Positions 1 through 10,638 of a stretch of 64,000 nt of DNA are shown here, one piece after another. Source of the stretch: Caldilineae bacterium (lineage in GTDB: Bacteria > Chloroflexota > Anaerolineae > DUEN01). Both the position numbers and the translations under genes were made by a program. Within the stretch, counting starts at the first letter, position 1. Every line of letters starts with the position of its first letter. The DNA is taken from assembly GCA_011176545.1 (NCBI GenBank), contig DUEN01000003.1, forward strand, positions 1 to 64,000, read 5' to 3'. The notes under the pieces were generated by a model. The model worked only from the letters and a program-made list of their open reading frames with translations, ran no database searches and had not been told where the DNA came from.

Positions 1-106
1 AGGACGAAACATCACCTCTCGGATGTATTCTACCTCAGGGAGGTGACCTATCTACAAGACGAGCTTGGTGGCTCTGGGGCGACCTCGGCCTCCCTCCTAT
101 GATACC

Positions 107-131
107 AGGGGCGACCGGCCGGTCGCCTCTA
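107..131. repeat. REP-like palindrome, core GACCGGCCGGTC
   Basis: AGGGGCGACCGGCCGGTCGCCTCTA. Confidence 0.85.
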
Positions 132-242
132 CAGAATTCGCACAACTTTGTCCACGTTGAAGGTCATCCGGGCTCTACTTCGTCCCAGAAGCTCACTCCG
201 AAGCGGGGTATAAAGCCGAATGTTTCTTTCGCCGCGCGAAGC

Positions 243-1283
243 TCAATAAGAGGCCTCCGAGTGTGAAGGGGAGGGTAAGGGCTCCAGCCACGCCTCGAAC
301 ACCGCCGCGATGTTCTCCGCTGGAACGCCGATGCCCCACTCGCACTGGGCGATCACGCCGCCACGTCCGTCGTCCAACGCACGGCGCACCCGCCACACCG
401 CCTGGCGCACCTCCTCCACGGTCCCAAACGGCAAGATGTATTGTCGATCGATCTCGCCCCAGAAGGTGATGTTCCCTCGATATCGTCGTCCGATCTCCTC
501 GATATCCATGCAGAACAACTGGGAATTCACGGCATCAACACCAATCTCGATGAGCTCAGGATAGATGTCCATAATGTCGCCATCGGAGTGAAAGAAGACG
601 AACTTCCCCGCGTCGTGGATCATACGACAATAGTCGATATAGAGGGGTTTAAAATACTCCCGCCACATCGCTGGCGAGATGAGCAGGCCTTTCTGCGCTC
701 CCCAGTCATCCATGAAGGAGATGCCATCGACATCCGTCTTGACCCACAACTCCAGCTCGCGAAGGAAGAACTCATGTACCATATCACGCAGGTGGTAGAC
801 CTCGCTCACCCCCCAGCCCAGATCCATCATTAGGTTCTCGGTGCCGCGCAGGAATTGCATGCGCTCGAAGGGACGGATCGTGGTGGAGGCCTTGACGAAT
901 TTATCCGTAGCGGCACAGGAGGCATTAACCCGGCTGAAGTCCGCGTTCTCCAGGATCTCATAAGGGGGCTTAAAATGATCCAGTTGCGACCAATCCTTTA
1001 AAGGTGGATCCTTCACCTCGCCGATGACGCCGGGTTCGCCTACCGTGAACGGACATCCCCAGGCGTCCACGTAAGTGCCCACCACGGCCGGCGTGCCGCT
1101 CTCGCGCTCTCCCCGGCCATAGGTGACATCAGGGCTGGCGAAGTCAGAGGGGTAACGCGCCAGCATAGCTTCCAACTCATCCTTGCGAAACATCTCAATC
1201 CCGGGTAGCGTCCACAGGTCACGAGGCGCCCGGTCCGGCGATTGAAACAGCAACGTACGCCGTACGCGCTCTCGGCCATCCAT
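243..1283 (-). CDS. Uroporphyrinogen decarboxylase (UROD/MtaA/CmuA)-family protein
   Basis: 346 aa ORF, ATG start; MDGRERVRRTLLFQSPDRAPRDLW N-terminus, FHSDGDIMDIYPELIEIGVDAVN and FWGEIDRQYILPFGT typical of UROD-like methyltransferases. Confidence 0.85.
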   Translation of the reverse strand: MDGRERVRRTLLFQSPDRAPRDLWTLPGIEMFRKDELEAMLARYPSDFASPDVTYGRGERESGTPAVVGTYVDAWGCPFTVGEPGVIGEVKDPPLKDWSQLDHFKPPYEILENADFSRVNASCAATDKFVKASTTIRPFERMQFLRGTENLMMDLGWGVSEVYHLRDMVHEFFLRELELWVKTDVDGISFMDDWGAQKGLLISPAMWREYFKPLYIDYCRMIHDAGKFVFFHSDGDIMDIYPELIEIGVDAVNSQLFCMDIEEIGRRYRGNITFWGEIDRQYILPFGTVEEVRQAVWRVRRALDDGRGGVIAQCEWGIGVPAENIAAVFEAWLEPLPSPSHSEASY

Positions 1284-1310
1284 GCTTCGACCTCCAGGAT
1301 TACAGCTTGT

Positions 1311-2102
1311 TCACCCGCCTTGCTTTATGGTCGCGATCTGCCGCGTGATCTCGGCGAAGCTTGCAGGGTCGCGGCCGCGCCGCGTGGCCCCCAGACCATC
1401 CACGTCGGGGCAGGCCAACAGCTCGGCTGCATATTCCGGCGCCACGCTGCCGCCGTATATGATGCGTATCCCGTCGGCCACAGCATCCCCCCAGCGATCC
1501 CGCAGCCATCCCCGGATGAAGCGACACCCGGCTGCCACATGATCCGGCGTCGCCGGCGCGGCCACGCCGATCGCGCCCTCTGGCTCGTAGACGAACACCA
1601 TATCCGCCACCTGCTCCGCCGAACAGCCAGCCAGCACGGCGGCCATCTGTCGATCCAGAGCGACCTCCACGGGCGAGGGATCGTCGTGTGCCTCGCCGAT
1701 GAGCAGGATGGGCGAGAGGCCAGATGCCAGCGCCAGATGCACCTTCCGGTTCACCGCCTCATCATCATCGCCCAGGTGGCGGCGAACTTCCCAATGCCCC
1801 AGGAGGACTCGACGACAGCCTACATCCGCCAATAGTGTCGCAGAGATCTCCCCCGTGCGAGCGAGATCCGCCGTCGGCGCGATGTTCTGGCCTCCCAATT
1901 GGATGGGACTATCGCCCAACTCCTGAGCCACAGCCCATAACGCCGTATATGGTGGACAGACGATCACATCCACGACTTCCAACAGCTCGCCCGCCATGTC
2001 CTGGAAGTCGCGCACCCAGGCCAGGCTCTCCGCGATCGTCATCGCCATCTTCCAGTTGGTGATCGCAACAGGCTTGCGCGGCATCATCCTCAACGGCTCC
2101 AC
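1311..2102 (-). CDS. Triosephosphate isomerase-like protein (divergent)
   Basis: NWKM, LGHWEVRR, VYEPEGAIG and IIYGGSV motifs match the TIM family; LGHSERR and the phosphate loop are altered. Confidence 0.8.
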   Translation of the reverse strand: MEPLRMMPRKPVAITNWKMAMTIAESLAWVRDFQDMAGELLEVVDVIVCPPYTALWAVAQELGDSPIQLGGQNIAPTADLARTGEISATLLADVGCRRVLLGHWEVRRHLGDDDEAVNRKVHLALASGLSPILLIGEAHDDPSPVEVALDRQMAAVLAGCSAEQVADMVFVYEPEGAIGVAAPATPDHVAAGCRFIRGWLRDRWGDAVADGIRIIYGGSVAPEYAAELLACPDVDGLGATRRGRDPASFAEITRQIATIKQGG

Positions 2103-3172
2103 GCCTGATGCAGCAACCGTAGCCAGTTGCCATGCATGATAGCGGCGATATCGTCATCGCTGTAACCCCGTTCCGCCAGCAGCTCAGGTACCTTCTGGAG
2201 GTCAACGATAGTATCCAAGTCACAAGGGGACTGCTCCCGACCGAAGCCGCCGTCCAGATCGCTGCCGACACCCACATGCTCGCTGTTCCCGGCTATCTGG
2301 CAGATGTGATCGATATGATCGACCACGTCGGCGATGGTGACTGTCTCGTTCGAGCTATGCCCTTTGATCCACCCCGGCTCCAACATCCAGGCGTCAAACG
2401 CCACGCCGATGACGCCATCCCGCTCGATGATCGCCCGCAATTGCTCATCGCTGAACTGACGCTGATGAGGCACAAGGGCACGGCAGTTGTTATGGCTGGC
2501 CAACACAGGACCATCATATCGCTCTAACGCCTGCCAGAACGATGGATCGGAACAGTGAGTGATGTCCAGGATCATGCCCACACGCTCCATCTCCGTCAGG
2601 AGCACCTTCCCTAGATCGGTCAACCCATCCTCCGTCCCCGTGCCGCCAGCATACCGCCCTCGACCATAATGGGTAATCCCCAACACGCGCAGTCCCGCAT
2701 CCCACCACTCCTGCAACTGGTCCGGACTCAGGATAGGATCAGCCCCCTCCATGCTGATGACGAAGCCCAACGGCGGCGTCGCATCAGGATCCGGGTCATC
2801 GGCTGCCTCCCATGTCCGCCATTCAGCCATATGGGCATCCAGTCCAGCGATGTCCGTGATAAGGCGCGCGTATCCCTCCCGCTCTAACGCCCGATAATAC
2901 GCCAACTGACCCAGGGCGACCCCATACGCCTGCAGCGGCGAAAGGTAATCCAAATAAGGGACAGGCGTCCCCGTGGAGCGCGCCAGCATCGTGGCGAAGG
3001 AGAGAGCCACCCGTCCTTTACGCATCTCCGGCAACGCCACCGTCCCCTGCGCCCGCCCCGGCCCCGGCGTCCTGATCTCCAGGGAGCGGGTCGTATAGAC
3101 GGACAGCAGCAGATCACGGTTCCACTGCAGGGCATTCCAGGCGAGATCGAGGTGAGAATCGATCACCAGCAT
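2090..3172 (-). CDS. Membrane (renal) dipeptidase, M19 family
   Basis: DSHLDLAWNA, MEGADPI, GLRVLGITHYGRG, DITHCSDPSFWQ, ASHNNCRALVPHQRQ, GVGSDLDGGFG. Confidence 0.9.
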   Translation of the reverse strand: MLVIDSHLDLAWNALQWNRDLLLSVYTTRSLEIRTPGPGRAQGTVALPEMRKGRVALSFATMLARSTGTPVPYLDYLSPLQAYGVALGQLAYYRALEREGYARLITDIAGLDAHMAEWRTWEAADDPDPDATPPLGFVISMEGADPILSPDQLQEWWDAGLRVLGITHYGRGRYAGGTGTEDGLTDLGKVLLTEMERVGMILDITHCSDPSFWQALERYDGPVLASHNNCRALVPHQRQFSDEQLRAIIERDGVIGVAFDAWMLEPGWIKGHSSNETVTIADVVDHIDHICQIAGNSEHVGVGSDLDGGFGREQSPCDLDTIVDLQKVPELLAERGYSDDDIAAIMHGNWLRLLHQAWSR

Positions 3173-3190
3173 GATCTCCTCCTTTACAGA

Positions 3191-4867
3191 TCATGCCCGC
3201 GGCAACGCTAGACAGAAGACGGCTCCAAAGCCCTCGCGGTCTTCCAGCCACAGGCGACCACTCTGGAGCTCCGCCAGGCGATAAGCGATGCTCAACCCCA
3301 ACCCCAGCCCTGTGTGCACGCGCGTTAACGCTGGCTCCGCCTGATAGAACGGCTGAAAGATGTGACGTCGCTTATCAGGGGGGATCCCTGGTCCCGTGTC
3401 CGCCACGGCGACGATCACCTCCTCCTCCGAAGGCTCGATGGAGATCACCACGCGTCCGCCAGACGGCGTAAATTTCACGGCGTTGCTCAGCAGGCTACGC
3501 AGGATCAACTTCGTCTTGGCCTCATCAGCGCGCGCCCATACCTCATAGCGTCCATTGGCGATCTCTAAGGATATCCCCTGTTCCTCCGCTCTCCTCTCGA
3601 ACTCGGAGGCCACATCTTCCACCAAGTCCGGCATAAGCACGGGGTGAATCTCCAACTTGTCCTCGCCGGGCTGCCAGTTGCTCAAGTTCTCCAACAACAG
3701 CAGGTCATCCGTCAGCTTCTGCAATCGCTGCGCGCTTCGGAGGACGGCCTCCATGTACTCCCTCAGGCTCTCATCGCCGAGTTGCTCCACCAGCAAAGAG
3801 GCATATCCCACGATCACGGCCACAGGCGTTCGCAGCTCATGAGCAGCGATATTGATGAACTCCGACTTCATCTCATCGAGCTTGCGCAGATCCTCATACG
3901 CCTGTTCCATCTCCTCGAACAGCCGGGCGTTCTCGATGGCGATGGCCGCCTGACCAGCTAATACCGAGAGCAACTCGGCATCCCCCCGGGTGAAGGGTGG
4001 CTGTCCCACTGTCTTGGTCAAATTGATCACCCCGATGACATGCCCCTTGACCGCCAATGGAAGACAAACGGCGGAATGCGCCATCCCTCCACGCAGCGAT
4101 GGACGCAGGAACTCCGGGATATCCCCCTCGTTATTGATGACCAACGGCACACCGGTGCGCGCCACCCAGCCGGAGATCCCGCGGCCTACACGTTCTCGAG
4201 CGACGGCCATCACCTCGGGCGGCATCCCCACGGCCGCCCGTACCCTCAGCTCCTGCCTGGCCTCGTCGATCAACATGATGGAGCCGCGCTGCGCGCCAGT
4301 GGCCTCCACGGCCATCTCCACGATGCGTTGTAGCAGATCATCCAGGTGCAGGTTCTGCATGAACGCCTGGCTGATCTGGTACAGCGGCACCAACGCCCGT
4401 GACCGGGCCAACTCACGCCGCTCATGGGCCTGCTCCACCGCACCCGCTACATGCTGACACAGCTCCTCCTGCCCGACGGGCTCCACCAGGATCCCTGCCA
4501 CGTCAAAACGCAACAGAGCGACGACGCTCGCTAACAAGTCGGCCGGGCTGATGATCAGCCATATCGCCTCCGGATCCGCCTCCCTAAGCAAGGAGAATCC
4601 TTCCATTCCCTCGGTAACCCATCGCCCATCCAGAGAGATCACATCAAAACGGACGGAGCGAGCCATATCTACCGCTCCGGTCAGGCTCGCCGCCACAGTG
4701 ACCTCGTATCCGGCGCCCTTTAACGCTTCAGCCCAGGCCGCCCTCGCATCTTGTTGGCCGTATCCCACCAGCACGCGGATCCCACCATCGGATGATGTCC
4801 GCTCCTCATCCTGTCCCTCAGGATGCGTATGGTAACCTCTCTCTTCCCACATGATATCCGTTTTCAT
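3191..4867 (-). CDS. Receiver-like + GAF + histidine kinase signalling protein
   Basis: GAF region; AAHELRTPVAVIVGYASLL H-box; N-box LLSNAVKFTPSGG; ADTGPGIPPDKRRHIF; LGLGLSIAYRLAELQSG. Confidence 0.92.
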   Translation of the reverse strand: MKTDIMWEERGYHTHPEGQDEERTSSDGGIRVLVGYGQQDARAAWAEALKGAGYEVTVAASLTGAVDMARSVRFDVISLDGRWVTEGMEGFSLLREADPEAIWLIISPADLLASVVALLRFDVAGILVEPVGQEELCQHVAGAVEQAHERRELARSRALVPLYQISQAFMQNLHLDDLLQRIVEMAVEATGAQRGSIMLIDEARQELRVRAAVGMPPEVMAVARERVGRGISGWVARTGVPLVINNEGDIPEFLRPSLRGGMAHSAVCLPLAVKGHVIGVINLTKTVGQPPFTRGDAELLSVLAGQAAIAIENARLFEEMEQAYEDLRKLDEMKSEFINIAAHELRTPVAVIVGYASLLVEQLGDESLREYMEAVLRSAQRLQKLTDDLLLLENLSNWQPGEDKLEIHPVLMPDLVEDVASEFERRAEEQGISLEIANGRYEVWARADEAKTKLILRSLLSNAVKFTPSGGRVVISIEPSEEEVIVAVADTGPGIPPDKRRHIFQPFYQAEPALTRVHTGLGLGLSIAYRLAELQSGRLWLEDREGFGAVFCLALPRA

Positions 4868-4897
4868 AACCCACTTTCTACCTAACTATCTACGTGA

Positions 4898-5266
4898 TTA
4901 TCCTCCAGCCATGGCCACGACCACGGCCACCGCATAATCTCGGCTATGCGAAAGGCTGATCGCCCACTGCGAGAAGCCCAATGTCTCCGCACGCGCGCGC
5001 GCCCTCCCGTGAAGGACCAATCGGGGCTGCCCAATATCCAGGCGCGCGACCTCGATCTCCTTCCATCCGACCTCCATCCAGTCGCAGGCCAGCACCTTGC
5101 TCACAGCCTCCTTGGCCGCCCAACGCACAGCCAGGGAGGGCGTGCGCCCGGAACAATAAGCCAACTCGGCTGGCGTATACACCCGACGCAAGAATCGATC
5201 CCCCCACCGTTCCACCATGGCCGCGATACGATCCAGTTCGACGATATCCACACCGACGGCCAACAT
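4898..5266 (-). CDS. acpS: Holo-[acyl-carrier-protein] synthase
   Basis: AVGVDIVELDRIA, FLRRVYTPAELAYC, RWAAKEAVSKVL, SLSHSRDYAVAVVVA. Confidence 0.93.
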   Translation of the reverse strand: MLAVGVDIVELDRIAAMVERWGDRFLRRVYTPAELAYCSGRTPSLAVRWAAKEAVSKVLACDWMEVGWKEIEVARLDIGQPRLVLHGRARARAETLGFSQWAISLSHSRDYAVAVVVAMAGG

Positions 5267-5270
5267 GGCT

Positions 5271-6554
5271 TCACCCCTCCTGGGGGCCAGCCAGCCCCAG
5301 CGCGTACGCTCCCGGCCTGAGATATCGGGCCACGACGTCCCGTACCTGCTCGGCCGTGACTTCCTCGATCAGACTCGGATATCGTTGCAGGTAGTTCAAC
5401 CCCAACCCATACCACTCCATGTCCAGGATCACGCTGGCCACGCCGCTGTTAGTCTCCAGACGCAACGGGAGGGATCCGGTCAGATACGCCTTGGAATCCG
5501 CCAACTCCTCTTCGGGCACCAGCTCTTCGCCCATCCGGGCTATCTCCTTCTCAATACCGGCGATAGCTCGATCCACGTTCTCCGGGGCGACCCCTGCGAT
5601 GGTCGCCCATGGTCCTGGCCCCTTATCCGCCTGCAACGTGCTATAGACGTAATAAGCCAGCCCCTGTCGCTCGCGCACGTTTTCCCCCAACCGGCCCATG
5701 AGCCCGAAGACCCCCAGTACGGTGTTGGCCAACAGGGCCGCGTGATAGTCTGGGCTCGTCCTGGAGATGGCCGGCACGCCCAGCACCAGATCGGTCTGCG
5801 TCTTCCCCGGCATGGGCACGACCTTGCGCCTCACCTCCTCCGGCGGGGACACGGGCGGAACTTCCGGGTCCGATGGGTTCGCCTCGGGTTGCCATCCCCC
5901 CAAGGCCTCGGTCAACAATTCGATCACCTGCTGCGTGTCAACATCGCCTACGATCGCGATGGCCGCACCGTGAGGGCCATATCGCCGTTGATAGAAGGAA
6001 ACCAGGTCTTCCCTCGAGATGGTGCGTACCGTATCGAGGTATCCAGCCGGCGAGAGACGATACGGATGTCCCTCGGGATAGGCGACCTCTCGGAAGGCCA
6101 GCGCGGCCATCTGCCGCGTGTCGTTCTCCCGCTCCTGCAAGGCGGTCAGCTTCTGGCCGCGCACCCGCTCCACGTGCTCCTCCGGGAAGATGGGATGCTG
6201 CAAGATGTCCGCCAGGATCTCGATCAGCAGGCTCAGATCCTCCGTCAGACACTGACCGGAGAAGCCGCTCGTATGGCGTCCCGCGCCGAAGCTCAGCAAA
6301 GCCCCCACGGATTCGATCGTCTCGTTGATCTCAGCGAACGTGCGCGTTTCCGTGCCCCGCATCAACATCGAGGCAACGAAGCTGGCCAGGCCAGCCTGCC
6401 GCGCAGGCTCGTGCACACTCCCCGCCGGTATATACCCTTCGATGACCACCGAAGGGTTGGCGTGATTCTCTCGCACCAACACGACCAGCCCGTTGGGTAG
6501 CACATGTCGATGAATATCCCCAGGCCCAGGGATCGATGTCCAGCGTCTATCCAT
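5271..6554 (-). CDS. M16 family peptidase-like protein, apparently non-catalytic
   Basis: GDIHRHVLPNGLVVLVRENHANPSVVIEGYIPAGS; the HxxEH position reads ASFVASMLMRG. Confidence 0.88.
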   Translation of the reverse strand: MDRRWTSIPGPGDIHRHVLPNGLVVLVRENHANPSVVIEGYIPAGSVHEPARQAGLASFVASMLMRGTETRTFAEINETIESVGALLSFGAGRHTSGFSGQCLTEDLSLLIEILADILQHPIFPEEHVERVRGQKLTALQERENDTRQMAALAFREVAYPEGHPYRLSPAGYLDTVRTISREDLVSFYQRRYGPHGAAIAIVGDVDTQQVIELLTEALGGWQPEANPSDPEVPPVSPPEEVRRKVVPMPGKTQTDLVLGVPAISRTSPDYHAALLANTVLGVFGLMGRLGENVRERQGLAYYVYSTLQADKGPGPWATIAGVAPENVDRAIAGIEKEIARMGEELVPEEELADSKAYLTGSLPLRLETNSGVASVILDMEWYGLGLNYLQRYPSLIEEVTAEQVRDVVARYLRPGAYALGLAGPQEG

Positions 6555-7875
6555 CCGTCTTCCTCACACCATGAGATGTCTCATCCGGTAAGAACCACCC
6601 GACCGTTCGGTTGTCCGCCACAAGATATCTCCGCGCGACCCGCTGAATGTCGTCCGCGGTCACGGCCGCCACGCGATCCAGATACGTATCCAGCCACTCT
6701 GGCGAGACCACCGTCTCAGCGAATCCCAGCCAGTAGGCCTGGTCCGTCACGCTCTCGCTGCCATAAACGAACTCAGCCCGCGTCTGCTTGATGGCCTTCT
6801 CAAGCTCTTCCTGGCTGACCGGCTCCTCCTGTAGCCGGTCGAGTTCTCGCAGGAGGACTCTCTCCACCTCCTCAGCGCTCCGCTCAGCCCTCACCGTTAC
6901 AGTACAACTATACAGGTAAGGATCGATGGTTGGCAACAGGAAAGTAGACACATCTAAGGCCAGATCCGCCTCGACCAACGCCCGATAGAGACGCGAGCTA
7001 CGGCTGGGCGAGCTGCTACGGAACACGCCCAGCGCCCTGGCTCCGTTGAGCACCGTATCTATCACAACCAACGGGAAGAAATCCTCATGCGAGGCCGGCG
7101 GCGCGTGGAACGCGACCTGAACATAGGTCGTGCCTCCGGGGCCGCGCACGATCAAACGACGCTCTCCACGCTGAGGAGGCTCCACACCCCGTACCGGCGG
7201 CGCTCCGGGCCCGCGCGGGATCGGGCCAAACAACTCCTCGATCCGCCTTAGGAGCGCATCGGCCTCGAAGCCCCCCACCGCGACCAGCACGGCGTTATCC
7301 GGAGCGTAATACGTGCGATAGTGCTCATACAACTCGTCTCGCGTGATGCTCCGCAGATCGCACAGCCAGCCGATGGTCTCGTGGCGATAGGGATGCACCC
7401 TGATAGCCGTGGCGGTCAACTCCTCGTTGAGCAGAAAATCAGGGTAATTCTCGTACCCCTGCCGCTCGGAGATCACGACGGTGCGCTCCAGCTCCACCTC
7501 CTCCGGGTGGAAGGGGCTATTGACCATGCGATCCGCCTCGATACGCAACGCCAGATCGAATCGGTCGGCCGGGAGCGTCTCGAAATAGGTGGTCCAATCC
7601 AGATACGTCATTGCGTTACGGTATCCCCCCTCCCGGGCCACCAACCGATCGGCCTCCCCCGCGGGGAACTGCTCCGTCCCCTTGAAGAGCATGTGCTCCA
7701 CCCAGTGCGAGATGCCGGTGCGCCCCTCCACCTCGTTCCGGCTTCCCACCCGATACCAGACGAAGAGGCTAGCCACGGGCACCCCCACCAACGGCCTCAA
7801 CACCACCCTCAACCCATTATCCAGCTGCGTCCGAATCACATCTCGCGTCTCCACAACCTCCCTCCACTCACGCAA
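6547..7875 (-). CDS. M16 family zinc metallopeptidase
   Basis: TQLDNGLRVVLRPL...GISHWVEHMLFKGTEQF, HxxEH present. Confidence 0.92.
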   Translation of the reverse strand: MREWREVVETRDVIRTQLDNGLRVVLRPLVGVPVASLFVWYRVGSRNEVEGRTGISHWVEHMLFKGTEQFPAGEADRLVAREGGYRNAMTYLDWTTYFETLPADRFDLALRIEADRMVNSPFHPEEVELERTVVISERQGYENYPDFLLNEELTATAIRVHPYRHETIGWLCDLRSITRDELYEHYRTYYAPDNAVLVAVGGFEADALLRRIEELFGPIPRGPGAPPVRGVEPPQRGERRLIVRGPGGTTYVQVAFHAPPASHEDFFPLVVIDTVLNGARALGVFRSSSPSRSSRLYRALVEADLALDVSTFLLPTIDPYLYSCTVTVRAERSAEEVERVLLRELDRLQEEPVSQEELEKAIKQTRAEFVYGSESVTDQAYWLGFAETVVSPEWLDTYLDRVAAVTADDIQRVARRYLVADNRTVGWFLPDETSHGVRKTDG

Positions 7876-7906
7876 TACACATTACGCTTTACGCATCACG
7901 TTTTAC

Positions 7907-9196
7907 TTAACTACCCTCTGGCTCATACCATCCCACCACCGCGCGCTCCCGTCGCAGGTACGTCTGAGCCACCCGCGAGACGTCCTCCACCGTCACCCGG
8001 GCGAGCGCGTCCATGAACCCCGTGAACCACTCCGCGGAGGTCACCACCTCGCTATATCCCAGCCAGAACGCCTGATTCGTCACGCTCTCGCTGCCATAGG
8101 CGAACTGCGCCCGGCTTTGACGCAACGCTTTATCCAACTCGGCGTGTTCCACCGGTTCCCGGTGAACGCGCTCGATCTCAGTCCACAACGCATCTTCGAC
8201 CCGCTGGGGCGACACACCCTGTCGCACCGCGGCGAAGAAAGTGAAGAGATGAGGATCGATGGAGAGGCTCATACCACACCCGACGCGGGCCGCCAGCTCG
8301 CGCTCGACCAGGGCCTTATACAGACGAGAGGATCGAAACATGGCGGAAGCGCCGCCTCCGAACAGCGTCATGGAGGCCGCCCCTCCCAGGATGGCCTTCA
8401 AAGCCATCAAAGCAACCCAGTCCGGATGCGACGCGGGCGGCACCCGGAAGCCCATCTCCACATAAGCCGTACGCTCATGTCCCGTGACCCGCACGCGCCG
8501 CATCTCCGTCTGTGGCGGCTCCGGCTCAGGCTCCTCCAAAGCCCGTTCCACGGGCTTAATGGAGCCAAAGGACGCCTCGATCTGGCTCATCATCTCATCG
8601 GGCTCAAAGTCCCCCGCAACAGCGATCACAGCCCGATTAGGGGCGTAACAAGTACGATAATACGCGTAGAGCTCATCGCGGCTCATACGTTCCAGGTCCT
8701 CACGCCGGCCGATGACGGGATGGCCATAACTGTGGACCTGAAAGGCCGCTGCCTCTATCGCCTCGTGCAGGCGCCACGTCGGCCGATTCTCATTGCCGGC
8801 CCGCTCCGAGAGGATGATCGTACGCTCCGCCTCCACGGCGTCAGGCGTGAACTGGGCATTGACCATGCGATCGGCCTCGATCTGCAAGGCCAGATCGATC
8901 CGATCGGAGGGCAGGGTCTCAAAATAGCAGGTGAAGTCGTATGAGGTCATGCCATTGCGCACGCCACCTTCCCTGGCGATGAGCTTATGCACGACGCTGC
9001 CGGGGAAGCGCGGCGTGCCCCGGAACAGCATGTGTTCCACCCAATGGGAGGCGCCCGTCATGCCCGGCCGCTCATTGCGGCTGCCCACCCTGTACCAGAC
9101 CCAGAAGCTCGTCACAGGGGCCACATGCGAAGGGCGCATCAAGACAGTCAATCCGTTATCCAGACGTCTTCTCACGAATGACGATCGTGTCCCCAT
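7907..9196 (-). CDS. M16 family zinc metallopeptidase
   Basis: RRLDNGLTVLMRPS...GASHWVEHMLFRGTPRFPG, HxxEH present. Confidence 0.92.
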   Translation of the reverse strand: MGTRSSFVRRRLDNGLTVLMRPSHVAPVTSFWVWYRVGSRNERPGMTGASHWVEHMLFRGTPRFPGSVVHKLIAREGGVRNGMTSYDFTCYFETLPSDRIDLALQIEADRMVNAQFTPDAVEAERTIILSERAGNENRPTWRLHEAIEAAAFQVHSYGHPVIGRREDLERMSRDELYAYYRTCYAPNRAVIAVAGDFEPDEMMSQIEASFGSIKPVERALEEPEPEPPQTEMRRVRVTGHERTAYVEMGFRVPPASHPDWVALMALKAILGGAASMTLFGGGASAMFRSSRLYKALVERELAARVGCGMSLSIDPHLFTFFAAVRQGVSPQRVEDALWTEIERVHREPVEHAELDKALRQSRAQFAYGSESVTNQAFWLGYSEVVTSAEWFTGFMDALARVTVEDVSRVAQTYLRRERAVVGWYEPEGS

Positions 9197-9202
9197 GCTC
9201 GC

Positions 9203-10516
9203 TCACTCTTCCGGTACGGAGTAGCCGCGCCCGATGCCTCGATACTCGAATCCCAGCCGACGCATCTCGTCCGGCTCATAGATGTTGCGGCCATCAATGA
9301 GGACAGGACGTCGCATGAGGTCTCGAATCCTAGCTAGGTCCAGATGCTTAAACTCGTTCCACTCGGTGCACACGACCAGGGCATCACATCCCTCGGCCAG
9401 CGCGTACGGGTCCGGCGCCAGCTCGACCTCCGGCAAGACGCGAGCCGCCTTCTCCATGGCGATGGGATCGTATCCCCGCACGTTGGCCCCCTCGCTCAGC
9501 AGCAGGTGAGCGATCTCCACAGATGGCGCCTCCCGCATATCATCCGTATTCGGCTTGAAGGCCAGTCCTAGCAGGCCCACCGTGACATCCCGCAGCGAGC
9601 CCAGGATCTCCCTCAATTTGAGGATGACCACCCGGCGTTGGTCTCGATTGATCTCCATCACGGCCCGCAGGAGCGCGGGATGAGCCCCATGGATCAACGC
9701 CATATGCTCCAGCGCCTTCACATCCTTGGGGAAGCAGCTTCCACCCCATCCGATCCCCGCATCCAGGAAGGCGTGACCGATCCGGCGATCGTACCCCATG
9801 CCGATGGCCACCTCTTTGACGTCCGCCCCCAACCGCTCGCAGATGGAGGCGATCTCATTGATGAAGGAGATCCGCGTCGCCAGGAAAGCGTTCGACGCGT
9901 ACTTGATCATCTCGGCCGTGCGCAGGTCGGTGACGATGATGGGCGCCCGAAGGGGCAGATGGAGCTGAGCCACCCGCTCGGCCGCCTCCGGATCCAACGA
10001 GCCCAGGACGACCCGATCCGGGTTGAGGAAATCCTGGATGGCCGATCCCTCCCTCAAGAACTCCGGGTTCGACACCACGGAGAAGGGAATCGGCTTGGGC
10101 TGATGCCGACGCACGATGTCGGCCACCCAGTCGCCCGTGCCCACAGGGACGGTGCTCTTGTTCACGATGATCAAGGGGTGGTCCATATGCTGTGCGATGG
10201 ATTCAGCCGCCATCCGGACATAACGGAGATCCGCCTCGCCATCCACCCCCTCGGGCGTTCCCACGGCGATGAAGACGAACTCCGCGTCCTTCAATCCCTC
10301 CGCATAGGATGTGGTAAAGTGGAGACGCCCCGCGGCTTGGTTGCGCCGGACCATCTCCTCCAGTCCGGGCTCGTAAATGGGCATAATCCCCGCGCGCAGC
10401 TTCTCGATCTTCTCCTCATCGATATCGACGCAGGTGACGCGGTTTCCCAGATCGGCGAAGCAGGTGCCAGTCACCAGTCCGACATAGCCAGCGCCGATCA
10501 CGCAGATCACCTTCAT
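9203..10516 (-). CDS. UDP-glucose/GDP-mannose 6-dehydrogenase family (ORF extends to 10570; ATG at 10516 preferred)
   Basis: [43 protein letters not shown] (catalytic Cys), [17 protein letters not shown]. Confidence 0.94.
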   Translation of the reverse strand: MKVICVIGAGYVGLVTGTCFADLGNRVTCVDIDEEKIEKLRAGIMPIYEPGLEEMVRRNQAAGRLHFTTSYAEGLKDAEFVFIAVGTPEGVDGEADLRYVRMAAESIAQHMDHPLIIVNKSTVPVGTGDWVADIVRRHQPKPIPFSVVSNPEFLREGSAIQDFLNPDRVVLGSLDPEAAERVAQLHLPLRAPIIVTDLRTAEMIKYASNAFLATRISFINEIASICERLGADVKEVAIGMGYDRRIGHAFLDAGIGWGGSCFPKDVKALEHMALIHGAHPALLRAVMEINRDQRRVVILKLREILGSLRDVTVGLLGLAFKPNTDDMREAPSVEIAHLLLSEGANVRGYDPIAMEKAARVLPEVELAPDPYALAEGCDALVVCTEWNEFKHLDLARIRDLMRRPVLIDGRNIYEPDEMRRLGFEYRGIGRGYSVPEE

Positions 10517-10558
10517 GGTCTCACCCCGTTCCGCAATTGGATTCCAAGGTAGGGGCTC

Positions 10559-10586
10559 GTAGGGGCGCACGGCCGTGCACCCCTAC
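10559..10586. repeat. REP-like palindrome, core GCACGGCCGTGC
   Basis: GTAGGGGCGCACGGCCGTGCACCCCTAC. Confidence 0.9.
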
Positions 10587-10638
10587 GAAGACAACGCCTG
10601 CGTTGCCCCCAATATGCCAATATGGGCGATCCAGCGAT

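Noticed and set aside
5217-9224. Long plus-strand ORFs (5217-6500, 7321-8016, 7589-8944) opposite the M16 genes
   Set aside because: Antisense frames of conserved M16 peptidases, biased composition.
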